Of a stretch of 64,000 nucleotides of DNA, positions 40,601 to 50,699 are shown piece after piece. The notes under the pieces were generated by a model, which was not told the origin of the DNA, searched no databases, and saw only the letters and a list, made by a program, of their open reading frames with translations. Positions within the stretch are counted from its first letter, which is position 1, and the number at the start of each line of letters is the position of its first letter. Origin of the DNA: an uncultured Pirellulaceae bacterium (GTDB lineage Bacteria > Planctomycetota > Planctomycetia > Pirellulales > Pirellulaceae); the NCBI GenBank assembly GCA_938040995.1, contig CALHZT010000015.1, forward strand, positions 1 through 64,000, given 5' to 3'. The position numbers and the translations under genes were made by a program.

Positions 40601-43560
40601 TCGAGCTTCAGGACGACTACACCGTCGGCGTCGCGAAAGATTCCAACTGGGACGACGCGACAGACACGGGCACGTTCACGTTCCACCTCGAGCACTTCGG
40701 AAATACGGAAGCGCTAAACCTGTCCATGACCGAAAATCTGGATGCGGTCTTCGGTGCTGGCAACTACACATTGACGAGTGGCCCAACCCTCGTGAGTGGA
40801 CCGGGCACGATCTCAACCAACTCGGACTTCGATGGAAGTGGCAATACCGAGTTGATCAGTGCGGGCAGCTCGCTGTCACCGGGCGAAACGGCCGAGATCG
40901 AAATCGGCATCGCTGTCACGTGGATCGCCGATACGCAAGGCAACGGCCTTGGCAACTATGAAAATCAGGTTGAGCTGACGACAGAAAACTCCGACGGCGA
41001 CATGAATTCAGATCTGTCAGTCGACGGTACGGACCCCGATCCGGATGGTGACGGCAATCCTGACGAAAACAGCCCATCGACTGGCTTCCTGACTCCTCAA
41101 GCATGGGTCGGCGGAGCAAAAACGGCAGTCGTCGCTGAAGACAACGATTCCGTCACCTTCGATTTTTATCTGGAACACCTCGGCAACACACCCGCGAACA
41201 ACATTACGCTGACCGAGAACCTTGATGATGTCTTTGGCGCCGGCAACTACGTTGTCACGAATATTGACTTGATCTCCGGCCCATCGGGACTGGCGGCCAA
41301 CGGCGGATTCAACGGAAACTCCGATGACGGCGTGGTCCTCGTCGGCAGCACGATGAATCCTGGCGAAACGGCTACGATTCGCATCGAAGTCGGACTCACC
41401 GGTGCCTTTGGTCCGTACGAGAACCAGGGCATCATCACGACTGAGGACGGAGATGGCGGTACTTACGATGACGCAACCCACGACGGTACGGACCCGGATC
41501 CGGACGGCGATGGCGATCCACGCAACAATGACGACCCGACGGAATTTGAAATCGCGAGCGGCGAACTGAGTGGCAACGTCTACGTTGACAGTGATGGCGA
41601 CGGCTTCTTTGACCCTGACGAAACACCGATTCCTGGTGTCATCATTACGCTGACCGGAACGGACATCAACGGGAACCCAGTCACATTAACCACCACGACG
41701 GCAGCGGACGGTAGCTACTTCTTCGACGACCTGCTGCCCGGCGACTATACGGTCACACAAACCCAGCCGACGGGGTTCATTGATGGAATTGACACGCTCG
41801 GCGACTCAGGCGGATTCGTCACCAACGACACATTCACAGTGAGCCTCGGTACCGACGGAGAACCGTTCGAGGCGACCGAATACAACTTTGGTGAAGCTGG
41901 CATCGATCCTCTTCACGTTGGAAAGGATCCGTTCCTTGCTTCTGCCGACAACGGTGTCAGTGAACCTCTTGCGGCTCGAACCGAACCGGTATCGTTTGAA
42001 CAAACGGATGCAATCGAGGAAGAGGGAAGTGTCCTTCGTGTCGTCGGAACGAACCAGTCAGACAAAATCACGGTTCGTGCAGGAATCGACGAACATGTCA
42101 TTGTTGTCAATGGCGTCGGCTTTGAATACGACGCGGCGGACTATGACCGAATTGATGTGCGTGGCCTGGGCGGAAACGACAGCATCGAAATCTTCGGATC
42201 AGAGCTTGATGATCAGGCTGACCTGCTCGCCAATCGCGGCAAAGTTGTCAGTCAGAGTTATCACATCGGATATGCCAGTTTTGAGAACGTGAGCGTACAC
42301 GGCGGTAAAGGCGGAATGGACCGGGCGATCATGGCTGATTCCGTCGGCAACGACGTGTTCGTCGGATCGGCAACGTTCGCCTCGATGCGTGATATCAACA
42401 ACGCCTATCGAAACGAGTCGCGTGGATTCGAAATCGTCACCGGCAATTCCGTGCTGGGTGGTTTTGACCGGGCAGTCGTCTATGGAACTTCGCAGGCAGA
42501 CCATCTGCGGGTCATGCCAGAGTTTGCCCAATTGACTCGTGGCAACAGTCAAACCGAGTTCCGGGCCAACCAGTTTGATCGCTTCGAAGCCAAAGGCCTC
42601 GGAGGAAACGACGTGGCCGAGTTTACTGATAGCGTTGGAAACGACCAGATTACGCTCGAGCAAAACAGAACGGTGATGATTGGAAACGGATTCCATAATA
42701 CCGCAACCGACTTTGCCACCGTTCACGCCCGGGCAACACGAGGCGGAAATGACCAGGCAACCTTCTTTGATTCAGCTGGCGATGACATCTACATCGTACG
42801 CCCTGACGATTCGATCTCGATGACAGGACAAGGTTACCAGCATCGCGTCTGGGGATTCGATGGCTCGACCGCCTACGCCACCAACGGTGGACGGGACCAT
42901 TCCTTCCTCTACGACACGGATGGCGACGATGTGTTTATTGCTCGCCCAACCAGCTCTTCGATTACCGGTCGTATTGATGGCCAAAGTTACCAGCATACGA
43001 CTCATCACTTTGAGGTGATGACTGGAAATGCCGTGAACGACGGGTTCGATGCGGCGTTCGCCTACGACAGTGCCGGTGATGATCAGCTGACTATCCGTCC
43101 GGACTACGCGGAGGTACGTGGCGCCAATGGCGATTTCACGCACCGCATGCTGAACTTCCAGACGGTGCTGGCCCACGGCAACGCGGGCGGAAACGATACT
43201 GCGACATTCCTCGACAGCAGCGTCTTCTCGCCAGACCAGGATACCAACGACAGATTTTTCTCGGCGGGAAATCGGGCTTCGTTGAATCAGATGGGCACCG
43301 AATTCCGCAAAACGGCAGAAGGGTATGAGACGATCAACGCCTTCTCAACGGGTGGCGACGATGTTGCTGTGTTCGAAGACGTTCAGGTCTTCGAACGACT
43401 GGAGGGGCGAGGCTCCGACGCATCGATCGCAAGACGAGGCACACGAGTAAATGGCTTTGAAACGGTACAAGCTTCGAGCAAAGCCAACCACAATCCAACG
43501 GCTGATCTTGAAATTGTGAATTATGTCTTTGAGCAGTTCGGTGACTGGTTCAACCTTTAG
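25693..43560 (+). CDS. Giant LEPR-xLL / DUF4347 / DUF11-repeat surface protein, 5,955 aa
   Basis: A 17.9-kb uninterrupted frame. Order: a Lys/Arg-rich leader with a LEPR-xLL-type motif ([11 protein letters not shown], residues 29-39), known from planctomycete giant proteins; a DUF4347 domain (86-240: [41 protein letters not shown]); a unique beta-rich region to about 1280; some 24 DUF11-like immunoglobulin-type repeats (about 1280-5290); one SdrD-B-like domain ([20 protein letters not shown], about 5290-5400); and about 500 C-terminal residues of GGNDxAxFxDSxGDD-type repeats resembling RTX-like calcium-binding modules. DUF11 repeats are joined by Asp-rich linkers such as [15 protein letters not shown]. 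No ordinary signal peptide is visible. Expected to be exported, elongated and calcium-stabilised; adhesion or matrix function is inference. Confidence 0.9.
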   Translation: MAKKKRVGSKKRRRNTNRKSGAKTKLHIENLDPRVMLDASGLLSEAAEFASDGSVDPPVDLTQISQFQASTDQLGRHFTTNSAARHELVFIDAGVEGQDELLADLQTSRPGVLREVVQINANSDGLQQIADALDGRTGIDAIHIVSHGESAQLNLGDAEITGDELSTDYASQLAAIGQSLDADADILIYGCDLASGESGVDFAKTLSELTGADVAASNDVTGAESLGGDWSFEVNVGKIETKIAFSPRLQQTYTHTLDLLGFSAVIGADGSAVFDGNDSPGNDSGPNNGIVRSHDLVTFNVNFSTDSGGATNPTAKATLPPGLVWDSVPGSALGPNTGIFDSVTGLPGGDMRTIVAHFPDIGGALSTSIPFEARALGVQNGTLVDGIQFEMCADEAATPLVSDALEVTISSAPFMDIRLDAPIFRGIHNNPVTGKDGAVYSYSLGILGQHPTRTGSSGFFGSAPIEDPFTFDVDLSAVSTGSELFTWGPSIGVTQSDDGITRNYERVNGGATTSWSRSNRPAGQTDEHTTVVWSAERSTPDSGDAAPGAGTPGGAYPITVTGADTDGPLPTNWAAGGVIPADEAWFGSYQVHVWIPLCDIEPGADGIVGTEDDGALQVAPQVTNFDPDDFWNDQNNYGAGVEDPDNNDHTHTIVSNRIGGPTKRLFRYGVWAPVETSTQFHSGDGVTSVGHQYDASVASGQNQGVVAQPGLIWGDKFDNTSTKIVPISDFPAGSGTNQSNHMWSRLRVLGGPNSGGYLQYGTEYVIEFGTGGVAGDPAGWTDWNSMGDATLEDGETSTVWSLDPTDPTLGGTPDPVTGVSDAITKWRVRLLRDIEPGETIHAFVSMETTGHSTLDLAADPTGDTIGNMLAFTADFLQANADPDDDWRTSEYDPIDNGWFDGEGSATDIFRGDRLRIVEAQARLDKQVVDNGTGSNILGGNTATFLIEGSITIPGPDSGDPAEDVYVTDILPAGSGLTIVAGTVSPTSTNGNPVEYCILCDASDWTTSYPTSGLATGVRWLYGDVPLNTALPDMQFDVLVPFDAQNNEQFENTAVISTPSDPSEEEWRSSSAGITAIQVGAMSIGKTAITPLVPEDTLLVWEMGVGNVSEDKDLPFIDVVDLLPWNGDEDGSMFSGNFTNVAITGLGPGLDVYVSNVPASTLDSQDGMTDGFADPGVSGVHGWYSAPGAPGGQYEYTLAEVAAGTAPFGMSDITSFRVVSDGSVNPQLPAGISTTWRLELTPIDNIGIPSDMYVNDAAVRTDPAVLAEPTRSAPSKISVVMPDIEVMKEVCVNEFGPCDPTDDTHWISNAVYNDDPDPTWRIKVENTGTSDLTSVTVTDPSLPTGMSLVAGSVVAASGDVSSFLPTWELSLSAGATSYLTFDTMLDVVPDTAAFPNSVSVAAEDAFGNTASDSDDASVEYAREIGVSKEQVAFAQNAANPDTYDVTYRVVVENTGLVVLDDIQVTEDINAAFGPGFVGVVSPPSIIASSISAGGSVPLTNAAWDGNDSGTGDAEMFDGSSGVLGGGDNFTIEYVITIDTTLLPDGGNETNQVTTSSNDGEATDLSDDGSDPDGENPDADGDMGTSDDPTPLQIPDIRVAKQVDGPYVDNNDGTWTIPYQLVLENTGTVVLDNVTLTDNIQSQLGAAVFNSISNVALDVSGVTGTAPGLAGTWNGTDGSNILDGTGMLEAGDVVVVTFDLLVNGSALAANSPLTNQAEATGEDPYDNPVDDLSDDGSDPTSDNSGSPGDDGMGGTNDPTPILIPDIALAKEVVGAPVQLANGNWEVEYQFVLQNVGTVDLMNLQVTEDLHMEFGTGVYVSLITPPTIVSGPSLTGSAAPILDASWDAGLAGSGNTDLFNGTSGTLAPNDQISVRFTVEIDPDASGTATTLDNQADATAEDENGMAVMDMSDSGSDPNSDNPGQPGDTGGPNDPTPLALPDVDLAKQVNGPYVNNGDGTFTIPYQLVLENTGSVDLVNPSITDDIQTQLGAAVYNSVTNLMLDTSGVTGGTAPGLDGTWDGTNTNNILDGTGNLVPGDSVVVTFDLVVNASALAAASPLTNQATGTGDAPTGPVSDLSDDGDDPNGDNPGAPGDMGTADDPTPILIPDIGLSKQVVGAPSQLANGNYSVVYELVMMNTGTVDLMNVQISEDLEMEFGTGVFVGILAAPTVTAGPTDAGSTAPTLDANWDGGLAGSPNSDIFNGTTGTLVPGDAVTVRFVVEVDPDATGAATSLENTAEASGVDENGTTVMDDSDDGADPNNGEDDPTPLDIPEISLVKQVNGPYTDNMDGTFTIPYQLILENTGTVDLANPTISDDISAQLGSAFNMVDSGSLLLDGSGVVGGIAPGVDPAWTGADSANLLDGSGTLAPGDYVTVTFDLVVNAAELAANSPLTNQASATGEGPSGTIADLSDDGDDPNSDNPDAPGDMGTTDDPTPILLPNIGLSKQVVGSPTQLANGNYEVDYQMVLMNTGTVDLMNLQITEDLELEFGAGIFVSVATSPTITAGPGDPGSTAPIIDASWDGGLGGSGNDGIFNGTSGTLVPGDSITVTFTVEVDPDATGDSTPLENTAVATAEDESGTGVMDDSDDGADPNNGEDDSTPLDIPEISLAKQVNGPYVDNGDGTWTIPYQLVLENIGTVDLANPSIMDNIQMQLGAAVYDSVTSLAVDVTGVTGGTAPGFDATWNGTDASNILDGTGNLAPGDTVVVTFDLLVNGSALAAASPLTNQAEATGDGPGGTINDLSDDGDDPHSDNPDAPGDMGTTDDPTPILIPDIGLAKQVVGSPTQLANENWEVTYRLVLQNTGTVNLNNLQITENLQIEFGAGVFVGVSAAPSVLSGPSLPGSIAPILDASWDGGLGGSSNTGIFNGTSGTLVPGDITVLNLTVEIDPDATGASDTLDNQADASATDDNGTEVNDPSDDGADPNNGEDDPTPLVIPEIGVAKQLNNVVELATGMYEAEYVVVVGNVGSVDLFNLQITEDLAAEFGAGYSSLLTPLAITSSTATLDPTLSAGPWDGSGNNDFFDGMSGQLQPGENVTLTFTILLDTLAGDTTDPMDYTNQVEAYGESSGGTPTTDLSDDGTNPNTDNGAGTTDDPTPFYTPQVRSAKDHGPAVPNADGTYTVPVTITITNTGTSPLMNLSLTEDIAASFGNAFLGVSNMAIAPVGPYTGVLPTVNPAWGTADTSVDVINPAQSNETLLTGESFEFTFDVVVDPDAMDDMSQYLMNQSTITGDGINHDGEVVTVMDQSGHPDATDPDGIDQDNPSPLDIPEVRTTKEFTGAVANPTTDGYWDVTFDMVVENTGSTDLTGIDLYDDLVTQWGGVFIGVVNATIDDTTGVGSGMPPTLNYGATAGAVPFDGGNSGAGSDNLLNNDGLLEPGEYVTITLTVTVDPDATGMSGELENQSTAAGDGPGGEVTDMSDDGTNPNSDNPGGDGDMGTSDDPTPVVLPDISVTKEVSGTPTELANGNFLVPYSLVLENIGTVELDNLQIIEDLESSFGAGTFVGIDTAPSIASGPSVAGSTAPVFGTWDGGLSGSGNINIFDGMSGVLAAGDSIVVEFVVEVDPDATGSSQPLVNQVMATGDDPLGNPVMDDSDDGNDPNGDNPGSPGDMGTTDDPTPLDLPQVSVTKDVSDVTPNGSNFDVTFDLVLENTGTVDLTDVDLLDDLATQMGNSFVGIVNVTMDDSNVTSGTPPTLNFGGTAGATPFDGGMSGAGSQNLLNDDGLLEPGEYLTFTLTITVDPDATGMSMALENQATAAGDGPGGIEVMDESDDGTDPNGDNPGADGDMGTNDDPTPIALPDISVTKEVAGAPTELANGNFLVPYSLVLENTGTVDLDNLQIVEDLATHFGAGVFIGVTTAPSITNGPSLAGSIAPTFGAWDGGLAGSGNTTIFNGTSGLLVPGDSIDVEFVVEVDPDATGTSQPLVNQVAASGSDPDGGFVSDLSDDGDDPNGDNPGSPGDMGTTDDPTPLELPQVRVTKDVTDVVANGENFDVTFDMVLENTGTVDLTGIDLIDNLNTQMGAMFVGVVNATIDGSGVASGTPPTLNYGATAGATPFDGGLSGAGSDNLLNDDGLMEPGESVTVTITITIDPDATGVSMPIENQATVIGDGPGGVEVDDLSDDGTDPNSDNPGEDGDMGTNDDPTPVALPDISVTKEVFGTPVELANGNFEVAYRLVLENTGSVDLQNLQIAEDLQTHLGANVYVGITSAPTISVGPADPASIAPSLGTFDGGLGGSTNTNIFNGTSGLLVPGDFLEVLFSIEVDPNANGSGGTLENQVTATGQDENGIDVLDESDDGNDPNGDNAGSPGDMGTTDDPTPLSLPQINSAKEVIGAPQQVSGMPTHYDVTYQVVLENTGNVTLDGLDLYDDVATEFGAAFVAISGSPVITTNSLGNPANLPTLNAGFVPDTSMSMFNDDGMLAPGETITLQFVVTVDSIAADGMTLLNQAEVIADDPATGAEDGPSDLSDDGSDPDDVNTGSPGDMGTTDDPTPVVLPDATIGLAKAVVDVNDLTATIEFNIENFGNVLAHDVQIADDLDSVFGAGNYTVDSISLTMPPTDPSSSINVETGFDGSGVSNLLDVTATNTLAVGDEATVTIEVTVINVIDPDGPGPAEVGEYENTAIVMSTDGNGNEYMDDSTDGTDPDPDGDGGPEENDPTPIEVGAEAPVEISKSATVVGDMITYTMRIENVGNTTALDVSIVDNLDIVFGAGNYTVTGTSILTLPTLAGSSLSLNTNYSGTNGSIAGVPNNEIFDTSNSNTLEDGDFAEIQVTIDVNKLVDQDGSGPLVFGEYENTAMVSNVDPTGNMYDGEDNTITDPLVADGTIDLEKTAEVIDDTTVRFTLTMTNTGNSLASNIELTEDLAAVFGVGNYTIDAITMPVLPADADSSLALNLGYTGGTGITSGVPDTQVFNSLVNNTLDVGDTATVEIYITANEIVDQDGAGGMALGTYLNTATVASEDPNGGDYDDVAEDGFELQDDYTVGVAKDSNWDDATDTGTFTFHLEHFGNTEALNLSMTENLDAVFGAGNYTLTSGPTLVSGPGTISTNSDFDGSGNTELISAGSSLSPGETAEIEIGIAVTWIADTQGNGLGNYENQVELTTENSDGDMNSDLSVDGTDPDPDGDGNPDENSPSTGFLTPQAWVGGAKTAVVAEDNDSVTFDFYLEHLGNTPANNITLTENLDDVFGAGNYVVTNIDLISGPSGLAANGGFNGNSDDGVVLVGSTMNPGETATIRIEVGLTGAFGPYENQGIITTEDGDGGTYDDATHDGTDPDPDGDGDPRNNDDPTEFEIASGELSGNVYVDSDGDGFFDPDETPIPGVIITLTGTDINGNPVTLTTTTAADGSYFFDDLLPGDYTVTQTQPTGFIDGIDTLGDSGGFVTNDTFTVSLGTDGEPFEATEYNFGEAGIDPLHVGKDPFLASADNGVSEPLAARTEPVSFEQTDAIEEEGSVLRVVGTNQSDKITVRAGIDEHVIVVNGVGFEYDAADYDRIDVRGLGGNDSIEIFGSELDDQADLLANRGKVVSQSYHIGYASFENVSVHGGKGGMDRAIMADSVGNDVFVGSATFASMRDINNAYRNESRGFEIVTGNSVLGGFDRAVVYGTSQADHLRVMPEFAQLTRGNSQTEFRANQFDRFEAKGLGGNDVAEFTDSVGNDQITLEQNRTVMIGNGFHNTATDFATVHARATRGGNDQATFFDSAGDDIYIVRPDDSISMTGQGYQHRVWGFDGSTAYATNGGRDHSFLYDTDGDDVFIARPTSSSITGRIDGQSYQHTTHHFEVMTGNAVNDGFDAAFAYDSAGDDQLTIRPDYAEVRGANGDFTHRMLNFQTVLAHGNAGGNDTATFLDSSVFSPDQDTNDRFFSAGNRASLNQMGTEFRKTAEGYETINAFSTGGDDVAVFEDVQVFERLEGRGSDASIARRGTRVNGFETVQASSKANHNPTADLEIVNYVFEQFGDWFNL
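29530..41570 (+). repeat. Internal coding repeat array (about 24 DUF11 units)
   Basis: In the first half of the array two unit types alternate, so the true period is about 1,000 bp: B-type units start at about 30472, 31504, 32500, 33499 (spacing 996-1,032). A second alternating block has starts at about 35491, 36549, 37600, 38650 (spacing about 1,050). Units 20-24 (from about 39170) are a shorter, different subtype (VFGAGNYT motif). DNA identity between same-type units is high by eye. Confidence 0.85.
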
Positions 43561-43630
43561 AACCGACCGGCTGGTTACTTTTACATTCGCGTTGCGAGAA
43601 TCGCATAGAATATAAATACAGGGTTTCATT

Positions 43631-45088
43631 ATGCGCACAAGGATGTTGCGGCTATGTGGCTGGTTCGTGCTTGCCGGACTCATGCTGACGATTTGTCAGG
43701 CGCCATGCTTCGGACAGGCCCAATCCCTGCTTACAACTCCAGCCATCGAATGGAGTGATGGAACCGTAGTCGTATCTCCGGTCTTCGAGTCCGAACCGGC
43801 GATGTCCGTACTAAGAGCAAACTACACTCCCTTCGTCGACGTGCCATCGTATCCGACGGACGAAACGCAATACGTAGCAAACTACGAAGTAAGCGGTGAA
43901 ACAAGCTGCGATACAAGCTGCGATACAAGTTGCGGAATGACCTGCGATACTGGCTGCTGCAAAACAGGCTGCGGAGATTGCGGTAGTCTTTGTGGGCCCA
44001 AGTGCTGCTGCATCTGGGCACGATTCGACGTATTGGGATGGGCAGTCCAGGGGTACTCGACACCGGCACTGCTCACCAGCAGCCCCGCCGGCACGGCTCA
44101 AGGTAGTGCCGGGATCCTTGGCAATCCACAAACAACGACACTATTCGGAAACCGAAGGTTTGGAAATGACCTGCGACTGGGCGCCAGACTGCAAGCAGGC
44201 TACTGGTTCGACCCGTGCCGTCGCGTTGGTGTTCAAGGCGACTTTTTCTCGCTAGGCTCGGCCAGCAACTCAGGCGAATTTCGATCCGATCGTTCCAACA
44301 TACTGGCTCGCCCGTTCTTTAATACCGATCCAGACGTCAACGCGCAAGACGCTCAGATCTTTGCGATGCCCGGACTTGCGGAAGGCTTCGTTCGGTTCGA
44401 CACCTCCAGCCGCATCGTATCTGCGGGACCGGCACTTCGCTTTAACTTGTGCTGCTGTCAGGATCAATGCTCGAACCGTTCACGACGAACTGATTTTCTA
44501 CTTGGATATCGCTACCTCGGATTTCAGGAAGAGTTTGCAGCCCGGGAAGTCCTTCGCCCAACCGACGGACTGTTTGTTGCAGGCACCCGCTACGAACTTA
44601 ACGACCGGATTCGAACCGAGAACGATTTCCATGGCGTCGAATTTGGACTCAATCACATGTTCCATAGCGGCAGATGGTACTGGGACGTTGGTACCGTGCT
44701 CGCGGTAGGGCAAGTTCGTCGAGTCGCGGAGCTGGCCGGATCGACGCGAGTGACCGTCCCGTCCATCATGGACACAACGGTTCCCGGCGGCTTTTTTGTG
44801 GGAGCCAACGATATTGGCAGGGTCGTGGACAACGATATCACGGCCATTCCACAAGTTCGCGCAAACATTGGCTACTGCATTGCCAATAACTGGCGACTGG
44901 GTGTGGGATACAACTTCCTGTACGTCGGTTCGTTGTTCCGGCCAAATTCGTTCCTGAACACAAGCATCGACGGTTCACAGTTAGCGCGAGAACCAGTCAT
45001 TGGTACCGTTGTTGATCATCCGACAACACCACCCAAACAGAGTGCTTACATTCACGGCCTGAATGTCTTTCTGACGTACAACTTCTAG
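43631..45088 (+). CDS. BBP7-like outer-membrane beta-barrel protein, 485 aa
   Basis: Signal peptide MRTRMLRLCGWFVLAGLMLTICQAPCFG. Residues about 88-125 are extraordinarily Cys-rich (SCDTSCDTSCGMTCDTGCCK...), a decapeptide-like CxxxCDTSC repetition. The remaining sequence is the pattern of the planctomycete BBP7 outer-membrane family: WARFDVLGWAVQGYSTPALLTSS, FGNRRFGNDLRLGARLQAGYW, RRTDFLLGYRYLGFQEEF, NDFHGVEFGLNHMFHSGRWYW, and a final strand ending LNVFLTYNF (terminal Phe, usual for outer-membrane barrels). It starts 70 bp after the giant gene in the same direction and may serve as its outer-membrane partner (inference). The Cys-rich part may form intermolecular disulfides. Confidence 0.87.
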   Translation: MRTRMLRLCGWFVLAGLMLTICQAPCFGQAQSLLTTPAIEWSDGTVVVSPVFESEPAMSVLRANYTPFVDVPSYPTDETQYVANYEVSGETSCDTSCDTSCGMTCDTGCCKTGCGDCGSLCGPKCCCIWARFDVLGWAVQGYSTPALLTSSPAGTAQGSAGILGNPQTTTLFGNRRFGNDLRLGARLQAGYWFDPCRRVGVQGDFFSLGSASNSGEFRSDRSNILARPFFNTDPDVNAQDAQIFAMPGLAEGFVRFDTSSRIVSAGPALRFNLCCCQDQCSNRSRRTDFLLGYRYLGFQEEFAAREVLRPTDGLFVAGTRYELNDRIRTENDFHGVEFGLNHMFHSGRWYWDVGTVLAVGQVRRVAELAGSTRVTVPSIMDTTVPGGFFVGANDIGRVVDNDITAIPQVRANIGYCIANNWRLGVGYNFLYVGSLFRPNSFLNTSIDGSQLAREPVIGTVVDHPTTPPKQSAYIHGLNVFLTYNF

Positions 45089-45358
45089 TCGGCAACGAAT
45101 GCATCGCGTCGCAGCGCGGTATGCGTGAGCGGACAAAACGAATAATCCGATGACCGAGCCGTAGTGAACGCTGTGTTCCGAATGTCCCTCCGGGGAGCGG
45201 CTGTGATCATCAGACTCGCTACGACCGTATCCAGCGGCCCGCTCGCGATGCCGATTAAACGTTCCAAAGGTCACCCTTGCCACGATGCAGGGCTTTCGAC
45301 CGGGAATCGCCGATAAGCTCGTTGGTGCATTGTCCCCAATGAGATTGGAGTCGGTTCG

Positions 45359-46366
45359 GTGAAGGCCAGCAAGACAGGCTTGGCAATTCTGGTGTTTGTC
45401 CTGATGGCGATCATTCTCATGGTCGCGTTCGGCGGCAGACCCTACGGGCAGTCCTCCCAGCCACAAGATGCTGGGACTGGGCAGGCGGTAACTCTGCGCA
45501 AACCAGGAAGCGACAAACCACTTTCTCCCGCGTCTTCAGCGATCGTTTCCAACAAATCCAATTTGCCAACCGCGGACTCGGTTCAGCTGCCCCGGAAGCC
45601 GGTTGGATTCGCCTCTGACCCAGCGACAGAATTGCCAAAATTTGCAGACGCTCCGCCGTTGAAACAAAGGCTGACGGATCCGTTTGCGAGCGACACTGCC
45701 CCGAGCGACACTGCCCCAGGGCCCGTGCGTGACCAAGTCGGTTTTGCAGAAGCCGACTCGCCGACGATTCAGATCGCGCCTTCCAGTGTGGCTCGCAATC
45801 CAGATCCGCGCCGCATTCCTCCGCCAGCCGGTTCGGCGCCCGCGTTTCGCCGGGGCAGCCGCGAATCACTGAGTCAAACTCGGCCTCAAACTCAGGCGCG
45901 GCAGATCAGAACGGCAACACCACCCGCGCGAACCCCGAACCTTGTTGATCGCCCCGGCGTTCCCCGACAGACGCCTCAGCCGCCACATGAACCGCCGAAA
46001 CAGATGCGAAGATTTCATCGCATCATCGACGGTGACTCGTTGCCAGCGATTGCTGGCCGATACCTTGGCGATCCCCAGCGTTACCTGGAAATATTCGAAG
46101 CCAACCGGAAGTTGTTGCTGCAACCAGACCTGCTACCCCTTGGAGTTCGTCTGGAAATTCCGCCTCGCAACCGTGCGGCTTCCGGCGCCAACGACATTCG
46201 GCCCATCACGCCAGAAGAAGAATCGCCTGCATTTGGTTCGCTGCCGCCGATTGGCATCGGACGTCAGCAACCCCAATCGACGACTTCTCCAACGCCGACC
46301 CATTCACCGATCCCCAAAACGCCTGTTCAGGACAGTGGTTGGCGACACGTTGGTGACCCGAAGTAG
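45359..46366 (+). CDS. Membrane-anchored Pro-rich protein with LysM-like domain, 335 aa
   Basis: GTG start at 45359 with GGAG upstream. One N-terminal transmembrane helix (TGLAILVFVLMAIILMVAFGG) is followed by a long Pro/Arg/Thr-rich unstructured stretch. Residues about 220-275 are LysM-like: HRIIDGDSLPAIAGRYLGD, YLEIFEANRKLLLQPDLL, LGVRLEIPPR, the usual layout for a peptidoglycan- or glycan-binding LysM. The tail is Pro/Thr-rich. A short tandem repeat (SDTAPSDTAP) occurs at about residue 115. Most likely an inner-membrane protein reaching the cell wall; planctomycetes do contain peptidoglycan. It appears as a single gene. Confidence 0.78.
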   Translation: MKASKTGLAILVFVLMAIILMVAFGGRPYGQSSQPQDAGTGQAVTLRKPGSDKPLSPASSAIVSNKSNLPTADSVQLPRKPVGFASDPATELPKFADAPPLKQRLTDPFASDTAPSDTAPGPVRDQVGFAEADSPTIQIAPSSVARNPDPRRIPPPAGSAPAFRRGSRESLSQTRPQTQARQIRTATPPARTPNLVDRPGVPRQTPQPPHEPPKQMRRFHRIIDGDSLPAIAGRYLGDPQRYLEIFEANRKLLLQPDLLPLGVRLEIPPRNRAASGANDIRPITPEEESPAFGSLPPIGIGRQQPQSTTSPTPTHSPIPKTPVQDSGWRHVGDPK

Positions 46367-46458
46367 CCGCGAACAGAATTCCTTTTGCTGATCGTTCGGC
46401 AAAAAAATAGAATGACGTCCCAGTCAGTCAGTAACGTACCGGGTTCGACTGTACATTC

Positions 46459-46680
46459 GCACTCACGCCAGATTTATTGCAGCCGTTTGCCTGACCTCGG
46501 CCGTTCGCGCCAAGCAACCCTCCTCCGACGCAGTGGTGGCTTGCGAAGAATGAGCAGGGCATACCACGTGTCGCGAGAGAAGGGTCGGAGCCTAAGCGAC
46601 GGGGAGGAGCGTCCATACGCGTCGATATATCTGCAACAGTTCGTGTCCGTTCTGGAGCAACGTAACATCCGCTGCAAGGT
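46459..46680 (+). repeat. R4 repeat copy 1
   Basis: About 220 bp shared with the reverse-strand copy inside 61845-62155 at high identity. It contains the inverted repeat CTCCGAC (46523-46529) / GTCGGAG (46584-46590) and ends against an R1 element. The open frame through it (SRAYHVSRE, GRSLSDGEERPYAS) looks protein-like, but differences between copies are mostly non-synonymous and one is a frameshift, so I treat it as non-coding. Confidence 0.7.
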
Positions 46681-46681
46681 A

Positions 46682-46800
46682 GCCGTTCACGGATATTGAC
46701 GTTTCCCCAGGTTCGAGAGGGTCAGGCACAAATTTTCGGCGTTTGTCCGCAAAGCGAAACAAGTCAGTTTCCCGCCGAAAAATTGAGCCAGACCCTGGGG
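46682..46800 (+). repeat. R1 element copy b
   Basis: Starts GCCGTTCACGGATATTGACG, has the internal stem AATTTTCGGCG (46731-46741) / CGCCGAAAAATT (46773-46784) and runs to GAGCCAGACCC. It directly follows R4. The right terminal repeat (GTGAACGGTTAC) is missing. With R4 it accounts for most of the gap 46367-46985. Confidence 0.75.
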
Positions 46801-46944
46801 GCCGCGGGGGTGTTGTTAAGTTGGCGTTTCCGATTTCTGCGAAAGTGATCGGTATCACGCTGATTCCGAACGGTGCGATTCCCGTTTATGCAGGTCAAAG
46901 TCGCCCGGGGCTTACAGCGAAAATGAGGCTTTGCTGGCGACTTT

Positions 46945-46953
46945 TGGTACAAT
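46945..46953 (+). promoter_or_regulatory. Putative extended -10 promoter element of the VWA gene
   Basis: TGG followed by TACAAT, an extended -10 (TGnTACAAT), ends 32 bp upstream of the ATG at 46986. No good -35 is visible at 17 bp, as is usual for extended -10 promoters. Identified by eye. Confidence 0.35.
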
Positions 46954-46985
46954 AGAGTTATCATTCTGGCGTAGCGAAGAAACCT

Positions 46986-48944
46986 ATGATTGCTCGACTA
47001 AGAACCTGGTGGCAGCTGAGAACCGGTGAATATGACACACCGTTCGATGGTGATATGCCCGCCTGGTTCCTGAGTATCATCCTTCATCTGGTTCTGCTCA
47101 TTCTCGTTGCAGCCCTGACCATTCCCAATCGCGACGAGCCAGCTACGCTGACGTTGACCAGCACGATTGCGGAGCCGGTCGATCAGGTGGAACCCAACGA
47201 GTTCGACTTCACCGAGATCCCGGTCGACGACATTGGCGCTGATAGTACTTCCGACGCCGAGATGGCAATTTCGGAGGCACCGGAGATTGCCGAAATTCCC
47301 GAAGTCGCCATGACTGAGTTGCCGATGCTCGATTCGGCACCCGTCGAGTTCGATCCCGTCGCGGACATGGAATCAGGCCTTCAATTGAACGAAGACATCG
47401 CGGTCAAAGGAGCCACCGGTGTTGGCACGACGGGCGCGGCAGGCGCTGTGGACAGGATTACCCACGAGATTCTTCTGTCGATCGAGTCGCGACCAACGAC
47501 GGTGATCTGGATGTTTGACCAGTCAGCGAGTTTGGCGACTCAGCGTGCGTCGATCCGCGACCGGTTCCTGCGCATCCATGAGGAGCTTAATCATGTCGCG
47601 AGTGCCGACCCTTCGTCCAGCGTTCCGTCGCTGCTCTCGTCCGTTGTCGCTTTTGGCGAGAACATGACGCTCATGACGACTGAATCAACCAACGAAATTG
47701 ACAAGTTACGCGATGCGATCAACAAAATTGAACGTGACGATTCCGGCAAGGAATATGTGTTCAGCGCGATCAAGGCGCAGGCGTTGCGGCACAAGTCGAC
47801 TCGTAAGTCGCGAAATGTCATGATCATCGTGTTCACTGACGAAGCCGGCGATGATCATCAGGTGCTGGACGACTGCGTCAACGTTTGCCGCCGATCGGAG
47901 ATTCCGGTTTATGTCGTCGGCATTCCGGCTCCGTTTGGCCGTGTGAAGGCCGCCGTGAAGTGGGTGGACCCGGATCCGGAATATGACCAGACGCCCACGG
48001 TTGCGTACGTCAATCAGGGCCCGGAGACTTTGTATCCAGAACGTATCAAGCTTCGATTCCCCGGACAGAGTGATGAGGATCCAGTCATCGATTCCGGCTT
48101 TGGGCCATTTTCGCTGACTCGGCTCTGTTACGAGAGTGGTGGAATTTATTTCGCTGTGCACCCGAATCGTCGAGTCGGCAAGGATGTGCGTTTTCGGAGA
48201 ACGCAACCTTACACGGCACATATCAAGCGGTTCTTCGAGCCCGAGGTCATGCGACGCTATCGACCGGAGTATATTTCGATCGACAACTATGAGAAGCACG
48301 TATCACGTCTGCAAAATCGCGCGTCGTTGGTTGTGGCGGCTCAGCAATCCTGGGCGAACAGCCTGATGGCTCCGCGAACGAGGTTCGTCAAGCGGTCCGA
48401 CGCCGGCTTTGTCCGCAGTCTGACGTCGGCTCAAAAAGCCGCCGCAGTTCTCGAACCACAAATCGAGAGTTTGCACCAGACTTTAAAAGCGGGCGAAGAC
48501 GATCGCAGTCGCGAACGTTCCGCGCGTTGGCAAGTTGGCTATGACCTTGCCATGGGGCGCACCCTCGCGGCCAAAGTCCGGACGGAAGGCTACAACCTGA
48601 TGCTCGCGAAAGCGAAACAGGGCATGAAATTCACGAAAGAGACGAATAATACGTGGATCATGAAGCCGTCGGACAAGATCGAACTCGGCAGCCAGATGAC
48701 TCGAAGCGCCGAGAAAGCGATCAGCTATCTCGAACGAGTCGTCAAGGAACACCCTTCGACTCCATGGGCTTATCTTGCCGAACTGGAATTGAAGCATCCG
48801 ATTGGTTGGGAATGGGAAGAGTCGTTTACAAAGATGGACCCGCCCAGAGAGCGTAACGCGAACCCGAATCCTCCGATGCCGCGCGATGAGCAAAAACGCA
48901 TGCTCAAAAAGAAGAAACCCAAACGGGCGCCGCCAAGTCTGTAG
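46986..48944 (+). CDS. Membrane-anchored von Willebrand factor A domain protein, 652 aa
   Basis: An N-terminal cytoplasmic stretch, then a transmembrane helix at about residues 27-46 (WFLSIILHLVLLILVAALTI), then an acidic linker rich in Glu/Ile/Pro. The VWA domain spans about 170-390: VIWMFDQSASLATQRASIRDRF carries the MIDAS DxSxS variant (DQSAS), and VMIIVFTDEAGDDHQVLDDC and RSEIPVYVVGIPAPFGR are later strands. The remaining residues form a helical region ending in a very basic tail (RMLKKKKPKRAPPSL). Metal-dependent protein binding in the periplasm is likely; partner unknown. Confidence 0.85.
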   Translation: MIARLRTWWQLRTGEYDTPFDGDMPAWFLSIILHLVLLILVAALTIPNRDEPATLTLTSTIAEPVDQVEPNEFDFTEIPVDDIGADSTSDAEMAISEAPEIAEIPEVAMTELPMLDSAPVEFDPVADMESGLQLNEDIAVKGATGVGTTGAAGAVDRITHEILLSIESRPTTVIWMFDQSASLATQRASIRDRFLRIHEELNHVASADPSSSVPSLLSSVVAFGENMTLMTTESTNEIDKLRDAINKIERDDSGKEYVFSAIKAQALRHKSTRKSRNVMIIVFTDEAGDDHQVLDDCVNVCRRSEIPVYVVGIPAPFGRVKAAVKWVDPDPEYDQTPTVAYVNQGPETLYPERIKLRFPGQSDEDPVIDSGFGPFSLTRLCYESGGIYFAVHPNRRVGKDVRFRRTQPYTAHIKRFFEPEVMRRYRPEYISIDNYEKHVSRLQNRASLVVAAQQSWANSLMAPRTRFVKRSDAGFVRSLTSAQKAAAVLEPQIESLHQTLKAGEDDRSRERSARWQVGYDLAMGRTLAAKVRTEGYNLMLAKAKQGMKFTKETNNTWIMKPSDKIELGSQMTRSAEKAISYLERVVKEHPSTPWAYLAELELKHPIGWEWEESFTKMDPPRERNANPNPPMPRDEQKRMLKKKKPKRAPPSL

Positions 48945-49015
48945 TGCGGTGTAACGAACCACTCGGTTGCGTTTCTTGTTATTGCGCCATTTTCAGCTAC
49001 GAAGTGGTGGCATAT

Positions 49016-49160
49016 CCCCTGCCGGTGGCCTTGGCCACCGGAATAACTTCGAGAATTACTCAAAGCCCCGAAGGCGGCGCCACAGTTGGTGAATCTATGT
49101 CGCCGCCTTCGGGGCTCTTCGTCAAAACTTTCAACCGGTGGCCAAGGCCACCGGCAGGGG
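49016..49160. repeat. R2 nested palindrome copy A
   Basis: Outer arms CCCCTGCCGGTGGCCTTGG... (49016-49041) and its complement (49135-49160); inner arms AGCCCCGAAGGCGGCG (49064-49079) and its complement (49101-49116). The arms can form a cruciform or an extended RNA hairpin. Two more copies occur at about 50879 and 53760. It fills most of the gap 48945-49246 and may also work as a bidirectional terminator between the converging genes on either side. Confidence 0.8.
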
Positions 49161-49246
49161 TTTTGAAGGCCCTTCGGGCCAATAAATCAAATATCGAAGC
49201 TTGCGTTTCGGGCTGGCAACTGAATCGCAAAGCCGGGTGAGCGTCG

Positions 49247-50608
49247 TCAGCTTTCGCTTTTCGACAAATCGAAACACGCGAGCTCCTTGTCGTTTCTTGC
49301 GTACACTCGACGGTTGGCGAACGCCGGATGAGACCAGACGACATCTCGCCCACGTGCGAAGGACGTTGCGTCCAGTAATTTCACTCTGGCGACTTCTTCA
49401 TATCCATCCGGCGACAAATTCGCGATGATCAGTTCGCCCTGATCGGTGTAAAGAAAGTACCGATTGCCGCTTTCGCCGACAGGCACGATAAAGATCGTCG
49501 CGAAAAGAGCCGGTTTTTCGCCCACAGCCTTCAGGTTCCGCCAAACGACTTCGCCAGTTTCCACCTTGAGGCACCGCATCTCACCCGTGCCGGCAAAACC
49601 ATAAAGATGACCATCGCGAATGACTGCAGCGCCCATCAACGTGTTGATCGTGTCTTTATGACCGCCGATGTCTTTGGGGGATGACCAAAGCTCCTCTGCG
49701 TCGGCTTTGTCTTCAGCCAGTTCAAGCATCAAGCTGCCATTGTAAAAGTCGCTAACGAACAACCGGTTGCCGGCGAGCGTTGGATTCGCAATCGTGACGG
49801 CGGGTCGCTGAATACCGTCATAAGCCGGAAAGGGAATGTTCCAGAGTTTCTTTCCAGTCGCCGGATCAAGACCACGAACGGCGACATCGTGCCAGACGAT
49901 TAGCTGACGCTTGCCATTCGATTCGTATAGCACGGGAGGCGCGTAGCCGATCTCTTCCGCATCCACGCTTCGCCAGATTTCAGCACCGGTTTTCTTGTCG
50001 AACGCGACGACGCCGGCGTCTTTTCCGCCAACGAGGCAAATGAGTTTGTTGCCGTCGATCATGGGATGCGCCGACCAGCCCCAAACGAGTGGTCGCTCCA
50101 TCCCGAACTCTTTCATGAAGTCCTTCTTCCACACGGTCGTGCCGTCAGCAACGTTGAGGCAATGCAGGTGCCCCATGGCTCCAAGGCAATAGACCACGTC
50201 TTCATCGACGAGCGGTGTCGCACGCGGACCAGCGGGGTAGCTAATCTTGTAGAGAACTTCAAATTTGCGTTCCCAAAGCGATTCGCCAGTTTCGGCATCA
50301 AGGCACAGGATCCGCTCCTCACCAGGAACGCCTTCGACCATCGCCTTTCGCGCATCTTTCGGCTGTTCAGCAACACGATCCATGACAAAGACCCGACCGT
50401 TGGCAACAGCTGGACCGGTATAGCCTGCGTTAACGGGAGCGGACCAAAGTTTCTTTGGACCATTCGGGGGGAAGTTCGATACGATGCCTGATTCCCGCCA
50501 AACACCGTCCCGTTTCGGCCCCATCCACTGCGGCCAATCATCAGCAACCGCTGGAGAAATCAGCAGCATACAACCGAAAAGAAGCGTAATACGACGTGCA
50601 TTATTCAT
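49247..50608 (-). CDS. Exported PQQ-like beta-propeller protein, 453 aa
   Basis: Signal peptide RRITLLFGCMLLISPAVA, then the planctomycete-typical opening DDWPQWMGPKRDGVWRESGI. Repeated PQQ-type blades follow (GYTGPAVANGRVFVMD, ILCLDAETGESLWERKF, HCLNVADGTTVWKKDF, VVAFDKKTGAEIWRS, VRGLDPATGKKLWNI, MRCLKVETGEVVWRN). The residues needed to bind PQQ and the catalytic Asp of quinoprotein dehydrogenases are not apparent, so a binding or assembly (BamB-like) role is more likely than an enzyme. AAAGGATGG precedes the ATG at 50608. Single gene convergent with the VWA gene. Confidence 0.86.
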   Translation of the reverse strand: MNNARRITLLFGCMLLISPAVADDWPQWMGPKRDGVWRESGIVSNFPPNGPKKLWSAPVNAGYTGPAVANGRVFVMDRVAEQPKDARKAMVEGVPGEERILCLDAETGESLWERKFEVLYKISYPAGPRATPLVDEDVVYCLGAMGHLHCLNVADGTTVWKKDFMKEFGMERPLVWGWSAHPMIDGNKLICLVGGKDAGVVAFDKKTGAEIWRSVDAEEIGYAPPVLYESNGKRQLIVWHDVAVRGLDPATGKKLWNIPFPAYDGIQRPAVTIANPTLAGNRLFVSDFYNGSLMLELAEDKADAEELWSSPKDIGGHKDTINTLMGAAVIRDGHLYGFAGTGEMRCLKVETGEVVWRNLKAVGEKPALFATIFIVPVGESGNRYFLYTDQGELIIANLSPDGYEEVARVKLLDATSFARGRDVVWSHPAFANRRVYARNDKELACFDLSKSES

Positions 50609-50699
50609 GGGGATTCCATCCTTTCAATGGTCTTTTGATATCGATCTAGCGACAAAACCCGCCGTCGCACGCCAAGTTTGAGGCCTGCAGATAAACGAC

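Noticed and set aside
29530-41570. Regular repeats considered as a CRISPR array or satellite DNA
   Set aside because: The period is about 0.45-1.05 kb, the repeats are in one open reading frame, and unit differences are codon-like.
49247-50608. PQQ-repeat protein considered as an alcohol dehydrogenase
   Set aside because: I cannot see the cofactor- and calcium-binding residues or the active-site Asp/Cys pair of quinoprotein dehydrogenases; a non-enzymatic propeller fits better.
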